64,000 bases of DNA from Methylosinus sp. LW4 (GCF_000379125.1 NZ_KB900626.1:803167-867166); one strand, 5' to 3'; counted from the stretch's first letter, positions 8,848 through 18,230 are shown. Notes: a model not told the origin generated them from the sequence alone. Program-made: numbers and translations.

Positions 8848-9747
8848 CTATTTGCGAAATTTCGCCCAGGCGGCTTTGGAAAACTCCTTCCACGAGGCGT
8901 CGAAAACGCCCGTCGAGGGGAGGGCGGTCGCTCCCGCCCAATGGCAGAAGTAGATCTCCTTGCCGTCGGGATCGAGCGGCTTGCCGTCGGCGAAGGTGAT
9001 TCCGGGCGCCTGATAGAAGCTCTCATGCGAGGCGCGCTCGACGCAATGCGGCAAAAGCGTGATGGCGAGCCCGCGCCGATGCGTTACGAAATTCACCAGC
9101 GGCTGGGCGAAGAGCTGCCCGCGCTTGCGCACCTCATGGAAGAGCTTGGCGTCCTCGCGCATCGTCTCGATGAAATGGTCGAGCTTCAAATATTGGTTGG
9201 ACGTGACCCAGAAACCGTCATTGAACAGCAGCGCGTCGCGCAGGAAGGGGTAGTTCGCCTTCTTCTCGTTGTAGACATATTCGAAGCTCGGCGAGGCGAC
9301 GATGAATTCCGTCTTCTTGGCCTCGAGCCGGCCGAAAATGGGCGAGAAATCGCGATAGAGCACCACATCGACATCGACATAGGCGACCTCGTCCAGCGGC
9401 AGGGCGAGGGCCTGCAGCTTGCGCAGCCGGCGGCGATTGCCATTGAAGGGGCCGGGATAGAGCTCGGCCGCGAGCCGGTCGATCGCCTCGGGAACCTCCT
9501 CGATGAAATGGGCGCCGTATATGTCCGCCGCGCGGCGCGTCTGCGCGACATTCTCGTCATAGGGGACGAGATAGAGCGGCAGATGCGCGTTGGTCTGCGC
9601 ATAGCTCTCGAGGAAGGGAAGCAGCCAGTCGATGATCTTGTCATTGCCGACGATGGCGATCCCATAGCGCTTGCCGGCCGCGGCCCCGCTCTGGTCCGAG
9701 GCGGCGCGTAGCGGGGAAAAATCTGGATTTGCGGGTCGAAGGCTCAT
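8848..9747 (-). CDS. putative GT-A fold glycosyltransferase
   Basis: 299 residues. An early Rossmann-like strand (RYGIAIVGNDKIIDWLLPFLESY) and the acidic DxD motif in VAYVDVDVVLYRD, used by GT-A enzymes to bind metal and nucleotide sugar, support a sugar-nucleotide transferase. Later LLFNDGFWVTSNQY and the C-terminal YFCHWAG resemble GT8 or nucleotide-diphospho-sugar transferase proteins. No signal peptide. It is followed by the LptF/LptG-like gene on the same strand and lies in the glycan block, so a role in envelope polysaccharide assembly is likely (inference). The sugar is unknown. Confidence 0.7.
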   Translation of the reverse strand: MSLRPANPDFSPLRAASDQSGAAAGKRYGIAIVGNDKIIDWLLPFLESYAQTNAHLPLYLVPYDENVAQTRRAADIYGAHFIEEVPEAIDRLAAELYPGPFNGNRRRLRKLQALALPLDEVAYVDVDVVLYRDFSPIFGRLEAKKTEFIVASPSFEYVYNEKKANYPFLRDALLFNDGFWVTSNQYLKLDHFIETMREDAKLFHEVRKRGQLFAQPLVNFVTHRRGLAITLLPHCVERASHESFYQAPGITFADGKPLDPDGKEIYFCHWAGATALPSTGVFDASWKEFSKAAWAKFRK

Positions 9748-9846
9748 ATACCCCGTCTACTTGGAAACGCCGTCGCAGGGCAAGCGGGGCGGGCGGACGG
9801 CGCCGGCGTCGGAAACTGCGGAACCGCGCAGGAAGAGGCGTTTCCA

Positions 9847-9865
9847 CCTCCCCTTGAAGGGGAGG
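9847..9865. repeat. short inverted repeat between divergent genes
   Basis: cctcccctt and aaggggagg form a 9-bp perfect palindrome around one central base. It belongs by composition to the C/G-rich intergenic palindromes seen elsewhere in this window. It sits between two divergent glycosyltransferase genes, so it is not placed as a terminator of either. Confidence 0.5.
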
Positions 9866-9979
9866 GCGCCAGCGCGCTGTGCGTCCTAAAGTCGCGGGGA
9901 ACGGGAGGGGGCGATAGAGCAGCTGGTTTCCAACGACGCTTCCGTCGCCGCAGGACCGCTCGCCGGGAAAACGGTCGCG

Positions 9980-11167
9980 GTGATTCACGCCGCCTGGCAT
10001 TCCTGCGGCAGCTATCAGGTCAATGTCAGCCAGCTCGAGGCCTATCGCGCGCTCGGAGCGCGGACGATCTCCGTCGCTCTGATGGACGCGCCAGCCCCGC
10101 GTCCGCCGCATGGGCCGCGCTGGGAGGCCTATTTCGCCGCCTCCGCCGATCTGCCGGCCGACAAGCGCTATTTCTGTGGTCCGAGCCGGCTCGCCGCCCT
10201 ATCGCCGTCCTTTCTCGCTCACGCGTGGTGGCGGCTGATCCATGGCGATCAGGCGACCTGGCTCGTCGAGCTCGCCAAGCTCGTCGATCTTCCTGCGGGC
10301 CTCGCAGACGAGAATGTCGATCTCGTGCATGCGAATCATTACTTCACCCTGCCTTTTGTTGCTCGACTGCTTCGCGGGCGAAATGTCCCGGTCATGGTCG
10401 AGACGCAGGATATCCAGGCGCGTCAGTATATTCTGCGCAACCAAGGCGGCTTCTTCCTGCCGCCCTATGTGTCCTACGACGACATGCTGTCGATAGAGCT
10501 GGAGTGGATGCGCGCGGCGGATCTCTGCATACACCTCAATGAGGAGGAGCGGGCGGAGTTCGCCCGTCTGCTGCCGCAGGCGCGCCATCGTCTCGTCTAT
10601 CCCGCCATCGCGCCGGTTCCCTGCGGGCCGGGCGGCGATCGCATCATCATCGTCGCCAGCGACAATTACGGAAATTTCGTCAGCCTGCGCTGGTTTCTGC
10701 GCGAGGTCGCGCCGCTCGCCCCTGGCGTCGAGGTGGAAATCTACGGCAACATCGATTCCGGCGTGAAGCGCCTCGACAAATCGCTCTTCGAGTCCCATCG
10801 CGCGCTGTTCAAGGGGCGCGTCGACGATATCGGCGCGGTCTATGCGCAGGCCGCCTGCGTGCTGCTGCCGACAGTCGAAGGTCACGGCCTTTCGGTGAAG
10901 GCGGTGGAGGCGATGGCGAGCGGCGCGCCGCTCATCGCCACGCGCCGAGCCTTTCGCGGCATGGCCATCGATCCCGAGCGGCTCGGCAATGTCATTCTCG
11001 CCGATGAGGCCGCCGATTTCGCCGCCGCCCTGCGCGAGATCGGCCAGCGTCGCGACGCGGGCGCGCGCGAAGTCTCCGACACGCGCCGCCTCTATGACGA
11101 TATGTTCAGCCCCGCCGCCTATGCGCGCGCCTTGCACGAGACGGCGGCGCCGTTGCTCGCGCGATGA
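9980..11167 (+). CDS. GT-B glycosyltransferase (GT4-like), first of a tandem pair
   Basis: 395 residues from GTG 9980. Glycosyl transfer to a surface glycan is inferred. The C-terminal half has the GT4 layout: IIIVASDNYGNFVSLRWFLREVAP, then GRVDDIGAVYAQAACVLLPTVEGHGLSVKAVEAMASGAPLIAT, with the E-x7-E-like region that binds the donor nucleotide. The neighbour is clearly a paralogue. GTG 9980 starts within the first beta strand (VIHAAWHSCGSY), while the paralogue has 16 residues before that point, so the true start may lie upstream. GGGAGG at 9903-9908 is followed by the in-frame codon ATA at 9914, but no ATG, GTG or TTG lies between the TAA at 9887 and 9980. The ATGA overlap with the next gene indicates an operon. 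Confidence 0.8.
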   Translation: MIHAAWHSCGSYQVNVSQLEAYRALGARTISVALMDAPAPRPPHGPRWEAYFAASADLPADKRYFCGPSRLAALSPSFLAHAWWRLIHGDQATWLVELAKLVDLPAGLADENVDLVHANHYFTLPFVARLLRGRNVPVMVETQDIQARQYILRNQGGFFLPPYVSYDDMLSIELEWMRAADLCIHLNEEERAEFARLLPQARHRLVYPAIAPVPCGPGGDRIIIVASDNYGNFVSLRWFLREVAPLAPGVEVEIYGNIDSGVKRLDKSLFESHRALFKGRVDDIGAVYAQAACVLLPTVEGHGLSVKAVEAMASGAPLIATRRAFRGMAIDPERLGNVILADEAADFAAALREIGQRRDAGAREVSDTRRLYDDMFSPAAYARALHETAAPLLAR

Positions 11168-12411
11168 AAGACACAGCTTCTCGGCCGCTCGCCGGGCGTC
11201 ATGTCGCCATTGTGCATCCGGCCTGGCATTCCTGCGGCACATATCGCGTCGTGCTGGGGCAGGTCGCCGCCTATCGCGCGCTCGGCGCCCGCGTCGCGCC
11301 GGTCGCCATTTGCGACATGCCGGGCTTCACGCCGGAGCGCGCCTGGCGCTGGCGCGCTTTCGTCGAGGCGACGCCCGAGCTCTCGCGGGGCGAGCGCTGG
11401 TTCGGCGGCGCGCCTTTCCACGCTTTCGCGACGCCGCGCTTTCTGCGCGATGTTCTGTGGCCTTATCTGCATGGCGATCAGGCCATTATTCGCGCCGGCG
11501 TGGCCGAGCGCGCGGAGCTGGCGCTGGGCCTCATGGATCGGCGCTTCGATCTCGTGCATTGCAATCATTTCTTCCTGATGTCGGCGGCGAAGCGCCTCGC
11601 GCGCGGCGCGCCCATAATGCTCGACAGTCATGATCTGCAGGCGCGCCAATTCGCGCTGATGAACGAGCACATGCCCTGGCTGCCGCCGCGCGTGACCTAT
11701 GAGCAAATGCTCGCCCGCGAGCTGGAGCTGATGCGCGGCGCCGATCTTCTGCTGCATCTCAACGCGCAGGAATATGATGATTTCCGCGCGCTTCTGCCCG
11801 AGAAAGACCATGCGCTGCTCTATCCGAGCGCGCCGGAAGCGCCGCTCGGCCCCGGCGGCGAGGATATTCTACTCGTCGCCAGCAACAACAGCGCCAATGT
11901 CGATAGCGTCTGCTGGTTCCTGCGCGAGGTTCTCGGCGATACGCGCATTCCGCATTTGCGCATCGTCGGCAATGTCGACGCCGGCGTGAAGGCGCGCGAC
12001 CCCGCGCTCTACGCCGCGCATCGCGCATCCTTCGTCGGCCGCGTCGACGATCCCGGCGCCGCCTATGCGACGGCGCGGCTCGTGCTGCTGCCGACGATCA
12101 GCGGCCATGGCCTCTCCATCAAGACGGTGGAGGCGCTGGCGAGCGGCCTGCCGCTTCTCTCGACGAGCCACGCTTTTCGCGGAATGCATGTCGATCTCGC
12201 GCGCTTCGCCGATGTGACGATCGCCGACAGCGCGGAAGATTTCGCGCGCGCGTTGAAGGCCGCGGCGGCCGATGCGCGCGTTCCGAGCGAGGCGCAACGC
12301 GCGGCGAGCGAGATGCGCCGCTTCTATGACGCGCATTTCTCGCTCGACGCCTATCGCGCCAATCTCGCCGCTCTCGCGCCGGCGCTCATCGGCGCGAAGA
12401 TGCGAGCCTGA
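11164..12411 (+). CDS. GT-B glycosyltransferase (GT4-like), second of a tandem pair
   Basis: 415 residues, paralogous over its whole length to the preceding gene: HPAWHSCGTYRVVLGQVAAYRALGAR and VGRVDDPGAAYATARLVLLPTISGHGLSIKTVEALASG have direct counterparts there. Transfers an unknown sugar, probably to an exported polysaccharide (inference). ATG 11164 overlaps the upstream stop as ATGA. The two proteins have diverged considerably, so this is an old duplication with probable change of specificity. The 3' end lies inside a long inverted repeat, so the transcript probably ends right at the stop codon. Confidence 0.85.
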   Translation: MKDTASRPLAGRHVAIVHPAWHSCGTYRVVLGQVAAYRALGARVAPVAICDMPGFTPERAWRWRAFVEATPELSRGERWFGGAPFHAFATPRFLRDVLWPYLHGDQAIIRAGVAERAELALGLMDRRFDLVHCNHFFLMSAAKRLARGAPIMLDSHDLQARQFALMNEHMPWLPPRVTYEQMLARELELMRGADLLLHLNAQEYDDFRALLPEKDHALLYPSAPEAPLGPGGEDILLVASNNSANVDSVCWFLREVLGDTRIPHLRIVGNVDAGVKARDPALYAAHRASFVGRVDDPGAAYATARLVLLPTISGHGLSIKTVEALASGLPLLSTSHAFRGMHVDLARFADVTIADSAEDFARALKAAAADARVPSEAQRAASEMRRFYDAHFSLDAYRANLAALAPALIGAKMRA

Positions 12412-12461
12412 AGGCGCGCGGTCCGACGCGCGCCCTGGACCGCGAGCCTTCAGGCTCGCAT
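12400..12461. terminator. bidirectional hairpin between convergent genes
   Basis: A 15-bp perfect inverted repeat (12400-12414 with 12447-12461, atgcgagcctgaagg and its complement) encloses a second paired segment, cgcggtcc/ggaccgcg. The left arm contains the TGA of the glycosyltransferase gene. The right arm lies 10 bp from the stop of the patatin gene on the other strand. No T-run follows, so termination would rely on the stem or on Rho. Confidence 0.6.
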
Positions 12462-12470
12462 TCTCGACGA

Positions 12471-13487
12471 TCAGACATAATCCAGCATCGCTGTGAGATC
12501 GAAGCTCGAGCGCTTGCCCAGCTCATCGCCATTGCGCTCGAGAAACGCCTCCGCGCGGCGCCGTCCTTCCTCGCGCAGCATCAGCAGGAAATCCCATTCG
12601 GCGATCAGCTTGGAGGAGGCCGACAGCTCCGCGGCCAAGTCCGTCGCGATGGCGTGAATGCGCATGGAGGCCCAGCGCGCGCCCTCGCTATGGCCGGGAT
12701 CGGCGACCTCGCGCAGCAGCGCGATCATGCGCAGCTCTTTCAGCAGCGGCGAGTTGAAGGAAATCTCGTTCAGCCGGTTCAATATGTCGATCGCGCTGCG
12801 TGGCGTCTCCTTTCGCTCGATCGGATTGACCTGCACCAAAATCGTGTCCTTCGACGCGCATTCGCGCACGAGCGGCGTGATGGTCGGATTGCCGGCGTAG
12901 CCGCCATCCCAATAGGCCTCGCCGTCGATTTCGATCGCCTGGAACATGGTCGGCAGGCAGGCGGAGGCGAGCAGCGCCTCGGCGGAAAGATCGGCGTTGC
13001 GAAAGACGCGCGCGCGGCCGGTGCGCACATTGGTCGCCGTCACGAAGAGCTTGATCGGCGAGCGCGCCAGACGCTCGAAATCGATGGTCTCGCACAATAT
13101 ATCGCGCAGCGGATTGGCGCCGGCAGGGTTGAGGTCATAGGGCGAGACCAGCCGCGAGGACAAATCCATGGCGAGAAAGGCCGGAGAATTGTCGAGCGTC
13201 CAGCGGCCGAGCAGCATATCCAGCGGGCTGCGCTGCAAAGGGCTGAACCGCGCCGCGGCGGCGACGCGCCGCCAGAACTCCTCCATCGCCGCGCGGGCGC
13301 CTTCGACGCCGCCCTGCGAGAACCCGTGGATCAGCGCGGCGGCGTTCATCGCCCCGGCCGAAGTGCCGGAGACCCCGTCTATGCGCAGCCACGGCTCCTC
13401 GATCAGCCGATCGATTACGCCCCAGGTGAAGGCGCCATGCGCGCCGCCGCCCTGCAAGGCCAGATCGACGAGGATTTCGTCTCGCAT
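12471..13487 (-). CDS. patatin-like phospholipase
   Basis: 338 residues. Predicted cytosolic or membrane-associated serine acyl hydrolase. The oxyanion loop is LQGGGAHG (about residues 11-18) and the nucleophile elbow is GVSGTSAGAMNA (G-x-S-x-G). The catalytic aspartate lies in YWDGGYAGNP. The order and spacing match bacterial patatins, with Ser-Asp dyad chemistry. ATG 13487 puts the oxyanion loop close to the N-terminus as usual; longer frames to 13511, 13547 or 13640 run into the divergent antitoxin promoter. It stands alone between convergent and divergent neighbours; its lipid substrate is unknown. Confidence 0.88.
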   Translation of the reverse strand: MRDEILVDLALQGGGAHGAFTWGVIDRLIEEPWLRIDGVSGTSAGAMNAAALIHGFSQGGVEGARAAMEEFWRRVAAAARFSPLQRSPLDMLLGRWTLDNSPAFLAMDLSSRLVSPYDLNPAGANPLRDILCETIDFERLARSPIKLFVTATNVRTGRARVFRNADLSAEALLASACLPTMFQAIEIDGEAYWDGGYAGNPTITPLVRECASKDTILVQVNPIERKETPRSAIDILNRLNEISFNSPLLKELRMIALLREVADPGHSEGARWASMRIHAIATDLAAELSASSKLIAEWDFLLMLREEGRRRAEAFLERNGDELGKRSSFDLTAMLDYV

Positions 13488-13564
13488 CGCGCCCGCCCCG
13501 CCTAAAATCATATCCAGGAGAGATAGGGCGTCGGCTCCGCTCGCCATCCCGCGCGGCTCGCGCT

Positions 13565-13577
13565 GGCATAATATGCC
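13565..13577. promoter_or_regulatory. palindromic candidate operator upstream of parD
   Basis: GGCATA-A-TATGCC is a perfect 6-bp palindrome around one base, 37 bp before the antitoxin start. Ribbon-helix-helix antitoxins normally repress their own promoter through such sites, and the overlapping TATAATATG-like sequence could be part of the -10 region. The position is seen; the role is inferred. Confidence 0.5.
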
Positions 13578-13614
13578 AAAGGACACTATGATTATGAAAA
13601 GCGAGGAGTCCGTC

Positions 13615-13896
13615 ATGCCGACCCGCAACGTCGTTCTCACCGAGAGGCAGGAAAGCTTGATCGAGGCGCTCGTTCAGAGCGGCCGCTATCAGAATGCGAG
13701 CGAGGTGCTGCGGGAAGGCCTGCGCCTCGTCGAGAGCCGTGAGATCGAGGAGGCGCGCAAGCTCGAGGCTCTGCGCAGCGCAGCGCGAGACGGCGCTTCG
13801 GCTTTCGATCGCGCGGAGTTCAAAGAATTCGTGGACGCCTCCGCGCTTCTCGCCCATCTCGACGCGCTCGCCGCTTCCGAGGCCGTGGAAAAGTGA
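13615..13896 (+). CDS. ParD-family antitoxin
   Basis: 93 residues. Type II antitoxin with an N-terminal ribbon-helix-helix DNA-binding part (RNVVLTERQESLIEALVQSGRYQNASEVLREGLRLVE), the classic ParD/CC2985 pattern, and a charged C-terminal tail (EARKLEALRSAARDGASAFDRAEFKEF) that should wrap the toxin. ATG 13615 has an AGGAG site upstream. Its stop overlaps the toxin's GTG start, coupling the two. Probably autoregulated through the palindrome at 13565. Confidence 0.88.
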   Translation: MPTRNVVLTERQESLIEALVQSGRYQNASEVLREGLRLVESREIEEARKLEALRSAARDGASAFDRAEFKEFVDASALLAHLDALAASEAVEK

Positions 13897-14237
13897 CCGA
13901 GGCGCCTTGGCGCATCCGCCTCGGCGCCGAGGCGGAGCGCGATTTTCTGCGCATTCTGCAATATACGGCGGAGACCTTCGGGTCGCGTCAGATGGCGATT
14001 TATAAAGCGACGCTCATGGACGCCCTCGCCGAGCTGACGCAAGGACCGAATGTGGCGGGTAGCCTAGCGCGCGACGAAATCCTTCCGGGGCTTCGTACGC
14101 TCCATTTGGCGCGGCGCGGTCGCCGCGGACGGCATTTCATCATGTATCGCAGGGCGGAGGGGAGGGTCGTCGAAGTGCTGCGCATCCTGCATGACGCCAT
14201 GGACCTCGCTCGGCATATCCCGTCGGATATCGGTTGA
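13893..14237 (+). CDS. ParE/RelE-superfamily toxin
   Basis: 114 residues. Starts with GTG overlapping the parD stop (GTGA). ParE features: WRIRLGAEAERDFLRILQYTAETFG at the N-terminus, a central PGLRTLHLARRGRRGRHFIMYRRAEG, and the C-terminal VVEVLRILHDAMDLARHI, matching the beta-strand V.VLRILH.RMD pattern of family members. ParE toxins inhibit gyrase and RelE toxins cleave mRNA; the paired antitoxin type favours ParE. The frame is intact, so the pair may be active. Confidence 0.87.
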   Translation: MTEAPWRIRLGAEAERDFLRILQYTAETFGSRQMAIYKATLMDALAELTQGPNVAGSLARDEILPGLRTLHLARRGRRGRHFIMYRRAEGRVVEVLRILHDAMDLARHIPSDIG

Positions 14238-14336
14238 CGCTGTCGCCGGCATGGCGCGGAGCGCCTATTTGAAATCCCTTCGCTCCTTCGCGCAGACCGG
14301 GCTTGACCCGCGCCGCCGAGGCGCCATTCTTCCGTC

Positions 14337-15425
14337 ATGATCCGCATGGGCCATTCGATCCCTCCCGCCGGCGCGCAGAGCTTCGCCAATCTCGGCGATC
14401 GGCCGCGCGAAATCTTTCGCCAGATCGTCGACACCTATCTGTCGAGCGGCGATCCCGTCGGCTCGCGCCAGCTGTCGCGGCTGCTGCCCATGGCGCTGTC
14501 GCCGGCCTCGGTGCGCAATGTGATGCAGGATTTGGAGGAACTCGGCCTCGTCTATGCGCCGCACACCAGCGCTGGCCGTCTGCCCACCGAGCTCGGCCTG
14601 CGCTTTTTCGTCGATTCTCTGCTGCAGATCGGCGATGTCGCCGAGGATGAGCGCGCGCAGATCGAGGCGCAGGTCGAGGCCGCCTCCAAGGACCATGATC
14701 TCGAAGGCGTGCTGGCGGAGGCGACGAGCCTGCTCTCCGGCCTCACTCGCGGCGCCGCCGTCGTGGTGACGAGCAAGGACAATGCTCGGCTGAAGCAGAT
14801 CGAATTCGTGCGCCTCGAGCCGGAGCGCGCGCTGGCCATTCTCGTCGGCGAGGACGGCTCGGTCGAAAACCGCGTGCTGCAGGTGCCGCGCGATTTGCCG
14901 GCCTCTTCGCTGATCGAAGCCGCCAATTATCTCAACGCGCGCATTCGTGGCCTCACCCTCGGCCAGGTCCGCACGGAAATAGAGGATGCGCGCAAGGCCG
15001 CGCAGACCGAGCTCGACGAATTGACCGCGCGGCTCGTCGACGCCGGGCTCGCCAGCTGGGGCGGGGCGGGGGCGGAGCATCGCCAGCTGATCGTGCGCGG
15101 CCAAGCCAATCTGCTCGAGGATTTGACGGCGATGGCCGATCTCGAGCGCATCCGCCTCCTCTTCTCCGACCTCGAGACCAAGACCGAGGTCATCGATCTC
15201 CTGGAGCGCGCCGAGACGGGGGAGGGCGTGCGCATCTTCATCGGCTCGGAAAACCGGCTGTTCTCGCTCTCCGGCTCCTCGATGATCGCCGCGCCTTTGC
15301 GCGACGGCAATAAGCGCATCGTCGGCGCGCTCGGCATCATCGGCCCGACGCGGCTCAATTATGCGCGCATCGTGCCCATGGTGGATTACACGGCGAAGGT
15401 GGTGGCGCGCGTCGTGGGCGGTTAG
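14337..15425 (+). CDS. hrcA: heat-inducible transcription repressor HrcA
   Basis: 362 residues. Represses chaperone operons by binding CIRCE operators. An N-terminal winged helix ([49 protein letters not shown]) is followed by [18 protein letters not shown], a highly characteristic HrcA segment. The dimerisation/GAF-like domain ends in [22 protein letters not shown]. Alternative start at ATG 14346. Downstream lies a methyltransferase rather than grpE, which commonly follows hrcA. Confidence 0.95.
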   Translation: MIRMGHSIPPAGAQSFANLGDRPREIFRQIVDTYLSSGDPVGSRQLSRLLPMALSPASVRNVMQDLEELGLVYAPHTSAGRLPTELGLRFFVDSLLQIGDVAEDERAQIEAQVEAASKDHDLEGVLAEATSLLSGLTRGAAVVVTSKDNARLKQIEFVRLEPERALAILVGEDGSVENRVLQVPRDLPASSLIEAANYLNARIRGLTLGQVRTEIEDARKAAQTELDELTARLVDAGLASWGGAGAEHRQLIVRGQANLLEDLTAMADLERIRLLFSDLETKTEVIDLLERAETGEGVRIFIGSENRLFSLSGSSMIAAPLRDGNKRIVGALGIIGPTRLNYARIVPMVDYTAKVVARVVGG

Positions 15426-15457
15426 CGCTCGCGCGCCGATTTAGATAAGGGATTTTC

Positions 15458-16171
15458 ATGTCACGGCCCGGCGACGCATTCGATGCGGCGGCGCATTTCG
15501 ACGAGGCTTCCGCGACGCGATACGATCGGCGCATTCGATCGTTCTGTCCGAGCTATGACGCGTTGCATCACATGACAGCGGCTTGGCTCTCGCGCCTGCC
15601 GGAGCGCGCCGAATTTCTCTCCGCCGGCGCTGGAACGGGCGCCGAGATTCTCGCTCTTGGCCGCCGCTTTCCTCTTTGGCGCTTCACTGCGGTCGACGTC
15701 TCGAGCGATATGACGACGGCTTGCCGCAACCGTGTCGCCGCCGCGGGCATGGCGGAGCGCGTCGCCTATTTCCAGGGGCGTGTGCAGGAGTTTCGATCGG
15801 CGACGTCCTTCAACGCGGCCTCGTCCATCTTCGTGTCCCACTTCATCGCGGGGCGGGAGGAGAAGCTCGCTTATTTCCGCGCGATCTCGTCGCTGCTGAA
15901 GCCTGGAGGATCGTTCCTCCTCGCCGACCTTTTCGGTGACAGAGCTTCGAGCGAATTCGGCACGCTGCTGGACGCATGGCTGGCGTCCTACGCGTCCCAT
16001 GGAGCCGCTGCGCCGGAACTGGAGAAGGATCGCGCCCATATCGAGAGTGACATCGCCTTCGTTTCCGAGGGCGAATTGCTCGAATTGCTGCGCGAGGCGG
16101 GCTTCGGCGCGCCCATCCGCTTCTATCAGACCTTCCTCTTCGGCGGCTGGATGATGACGAAACGAATCTGA
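15458..16171 (+). CDS. class I SAM-dependent methyltransferase
   Basis: 237 residues. Motif I FLSAGAGTGAEILALG, the acidic end of strand 2 (FTAVDVSSDM) and the post-motif segment LLKPGGSFLLADLF show a Rossmann methyltransferase. The N-terminal FDEASATRYDRRIRSFCPSYDALHHMTAAWL resembles a small-molecule or TrmO-like subfamily, but the substrate cannot be assigned. ATG 15458 follows an AAGGGATTT site, 32 bp after hrcA, so it may be read from the hrcA transcript. Confidence 0.8.
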   Translation: MSRPGDAFDAAAHFDEASATRYDRRIRSFCPSYDALHHMTAAWLSRLPERAEFLSAGAGTGAEILALGRRFPLWRFTAVDVSSDMTTACRNRVAAAGMAERVAYFQGRVQEFRSATSFNAASSIFVSHFIAGREEKLAYFRAISSLLKPGGSFLLADLFGDRASSEFGTLLDAWLASYASHGAAAPELEKDRAHIESDIAFVSEGELLELLREAGFGAPIRFYQTFLFGGWMMTKRI

Positions 16172-16204
16172 GCGCGATGTCGCGCGTGCCTGCAGGCCCA
16201 CAAA

Positions 16205-16232
16205 CAAAAACGGCGCCCCGAGGGACGCCGTT
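16205..16232 (-). terminator. Rho-independent terminator of amtB
   Basis: On the minus strand, an AACGGCG/CGCCGTT stem (16226-16232 with 16209-16215) with a 10-base loop is followed by a T-rich tail. It lies 23 bp after the amtB stop. Confidence 0.8.
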
Positions 16233-16254
16233 CTGCTTTCGCGAGACCGAGGTC

Positions 16255-17760
16255 TCAGTAGTTGTAGGCGCGCTCGCCGTGATCGGCGATGTCCAGGCCC
16301 TCGCGCTCCTGATCGGGAGCGACGCGCAGGCCGATCACCACATCGACGATCTTGTAGAGGATCGCCGAGCCGATGCCGGAGTAGAGGATGGTCGCGCCGA
16401 CGGCGGTCGCCTGCGAGATCATCTGCTGCACGAGATCGTATTTGCCGGCGAAATTCTCGCCGATGTTGGTGTAGTCGGTGATGCCGACGCCGCCGAAGTC
16501 CGGGCTCACCAGAATGCCGGTGGCCAGAGCGCCGGTGATGCCGCCGATGGCGTGCACGCCGAACACATCGAGCGAGTCGTCATAGCCGAAGAAGTTCTTC
16601 ACCTTGGAGACGAAGAACAGGCTGATCGGCGAGACGATGAAGCCGAGCGCGATGGAGCCGATCGGACCGGCGAAGCCGGAGGCCGGGGTCACGGCGACGA
16701 GGCCGGCGACGGCGCCCGAGATGAGGCCGAGCAGCGAGGGCTTGCCCTTGAGCGCCCATTCCGTCAGCAGCCAGGAGAGCGCCGCCGCGGCGGTCGCCAC
16801 CATGGTGTTGACGAAGGCGAGCGCCGTCGTGCCATTGGCCTCGAGGTTGGAGCCGGCGTTGAAGCCGAACCAGCCCACCCACAGCAGCGAGGCGCCGACC
16901 ATGGACAGCGTCAGCGAGTGAGGCGGCAAGGCCTCCTTGCCATAGCCGATGCGCTTGCCGAGGATCAGCGCGCCGACGAAGCCGGCGATGCCCGCGTTGA
17001 TGTGAACGACGGTGCCGCCGGCGAAGTCCAGCGCGCCGACGCCCTTCATCCAAGGAGCGAGGCCGCCGGCGATCCAGCCGACAGAGGCCGAGAGGCTGTC
17101 GATCTCGCCCTGAGCGGCGGTCTTGGCTTCATCCGTCGTGGCGGCGGCGAGCTTGGTGGCCGCGTCGACGAGCGCGTTCGGATCGGCGACGCCCCACACC
17201 CAATGCGCGACCGGGAAGTAGATGAACGTCACCCACAGCAGCACGAACACGAAGGCCGCCGAGAATTTGATGCGCTCGGCGAAGGCGCCGATGATGAGCG
17301 CCGGCGTGATCATGGCGAATGTCATCTGGAACACGAAATAGGCGTATTCGGGAATGACGTGGCCGGGGGTGAAGGTCGGCGCGTTGGAGGAGGCGTCGAC
17401 GCCCTTCAGGAACAGCTTGTTGAAGCCGCCGATGTAGGCGTTGAGCGAGCCGCCGTCGCCGAAGGCGAGCGAATAGCCGTAGAGCGTCCAGACGACGCCG
17501 ACCAGCGCCACGATGGCGAAGGTCTGCGTGAGGACGGAGAGCATGTTCTTCGAGCGCACCAGGCCGCCGTAGAACAGCGCGAGGCCGGGGATCGACATCA
17601 GCAGCACCAGCGCCGACGAGACGAGCACCCAGGCCGTGTCGCCGGGGTTGGGAACGGGCGCGTTGCCGGCGGCGAAGGCGGGATCGGCGAGGCCCACGGC
17701 GATCGCCGCGCCGACGAAAGTCGAAGCCGCAGACAGGCTCCGAGGCAGACGAAGTCTCAT
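16255..17760 (-). CDS. amtB: ammonium transporter
   Basis: 501 residues. An N-terminal signal-like segment (LSAASTFVGAAIAVGLADPAFA) precedes eleven predicted membrane helices. Amt hallmarks: DTAWVLVSSALVLLMSIPGLALFYGGLVRSKN, the DFAGGTVVHINAGIAG region with the first pore histidine, and FGVHAIGGITGALATG with the second. An insertion of about 40 residues after NALVDAATKLAAATTDEA is longer than in E. coli AmtB and is common in alphaproteobacterial forms. It lies 31 bp downstream of glnK and is presumably co-transcribed and blocked by GlnK when nitrogen is ample. Confidence 0.95.
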   Translation of the reverse strand: MRLRLPRSLSAASTFVGAAIAVGLADPAFAAGNAPVPNPGDTAWVLVSSALVLLMSIPGLALFYGGLVRSKNMLSVLTQTFAIVALVGVVWTLYGYSLAFGDGGSLNAYIGGFNKLFLKGVDASSNAPTFTPGHVIPEYAYFVFQMTFAMITPALIIGAFAERIKFSAAFVFVLLWVTFIYFPVAHWVWGVADPNALVDAATKLAAATTDEAKTAAQGEIDSLSASVGWIAGGLAPWMKGVGALDFAGGTVVHINAGIAGFVGALILGKRIGYGKEALPPHSLTLSMVGASLLWVGWFGFNAGSNLEANGTTALAFVNTMVATAAAALSWLLTEWALKGKPSLLGLISGAVAGLVAVTPASGFAGPIGSIALGFIVSPISLFFVSKVKNFFGYDDSLDVFGVHAIGGITGALATGILVSPDFGGVGITDYTNIGENFAGKYDLVQQMISQATAVGATILYSGIGSAILYKIVDVVIGLRVAPDQEREGLDIADHGERAYNY

Positions 17761-17791
17761 TTGGAACTCCTGGTGATTTTTCGAGAGTGGG

Positions 17792-18230
<439 letters not shown>

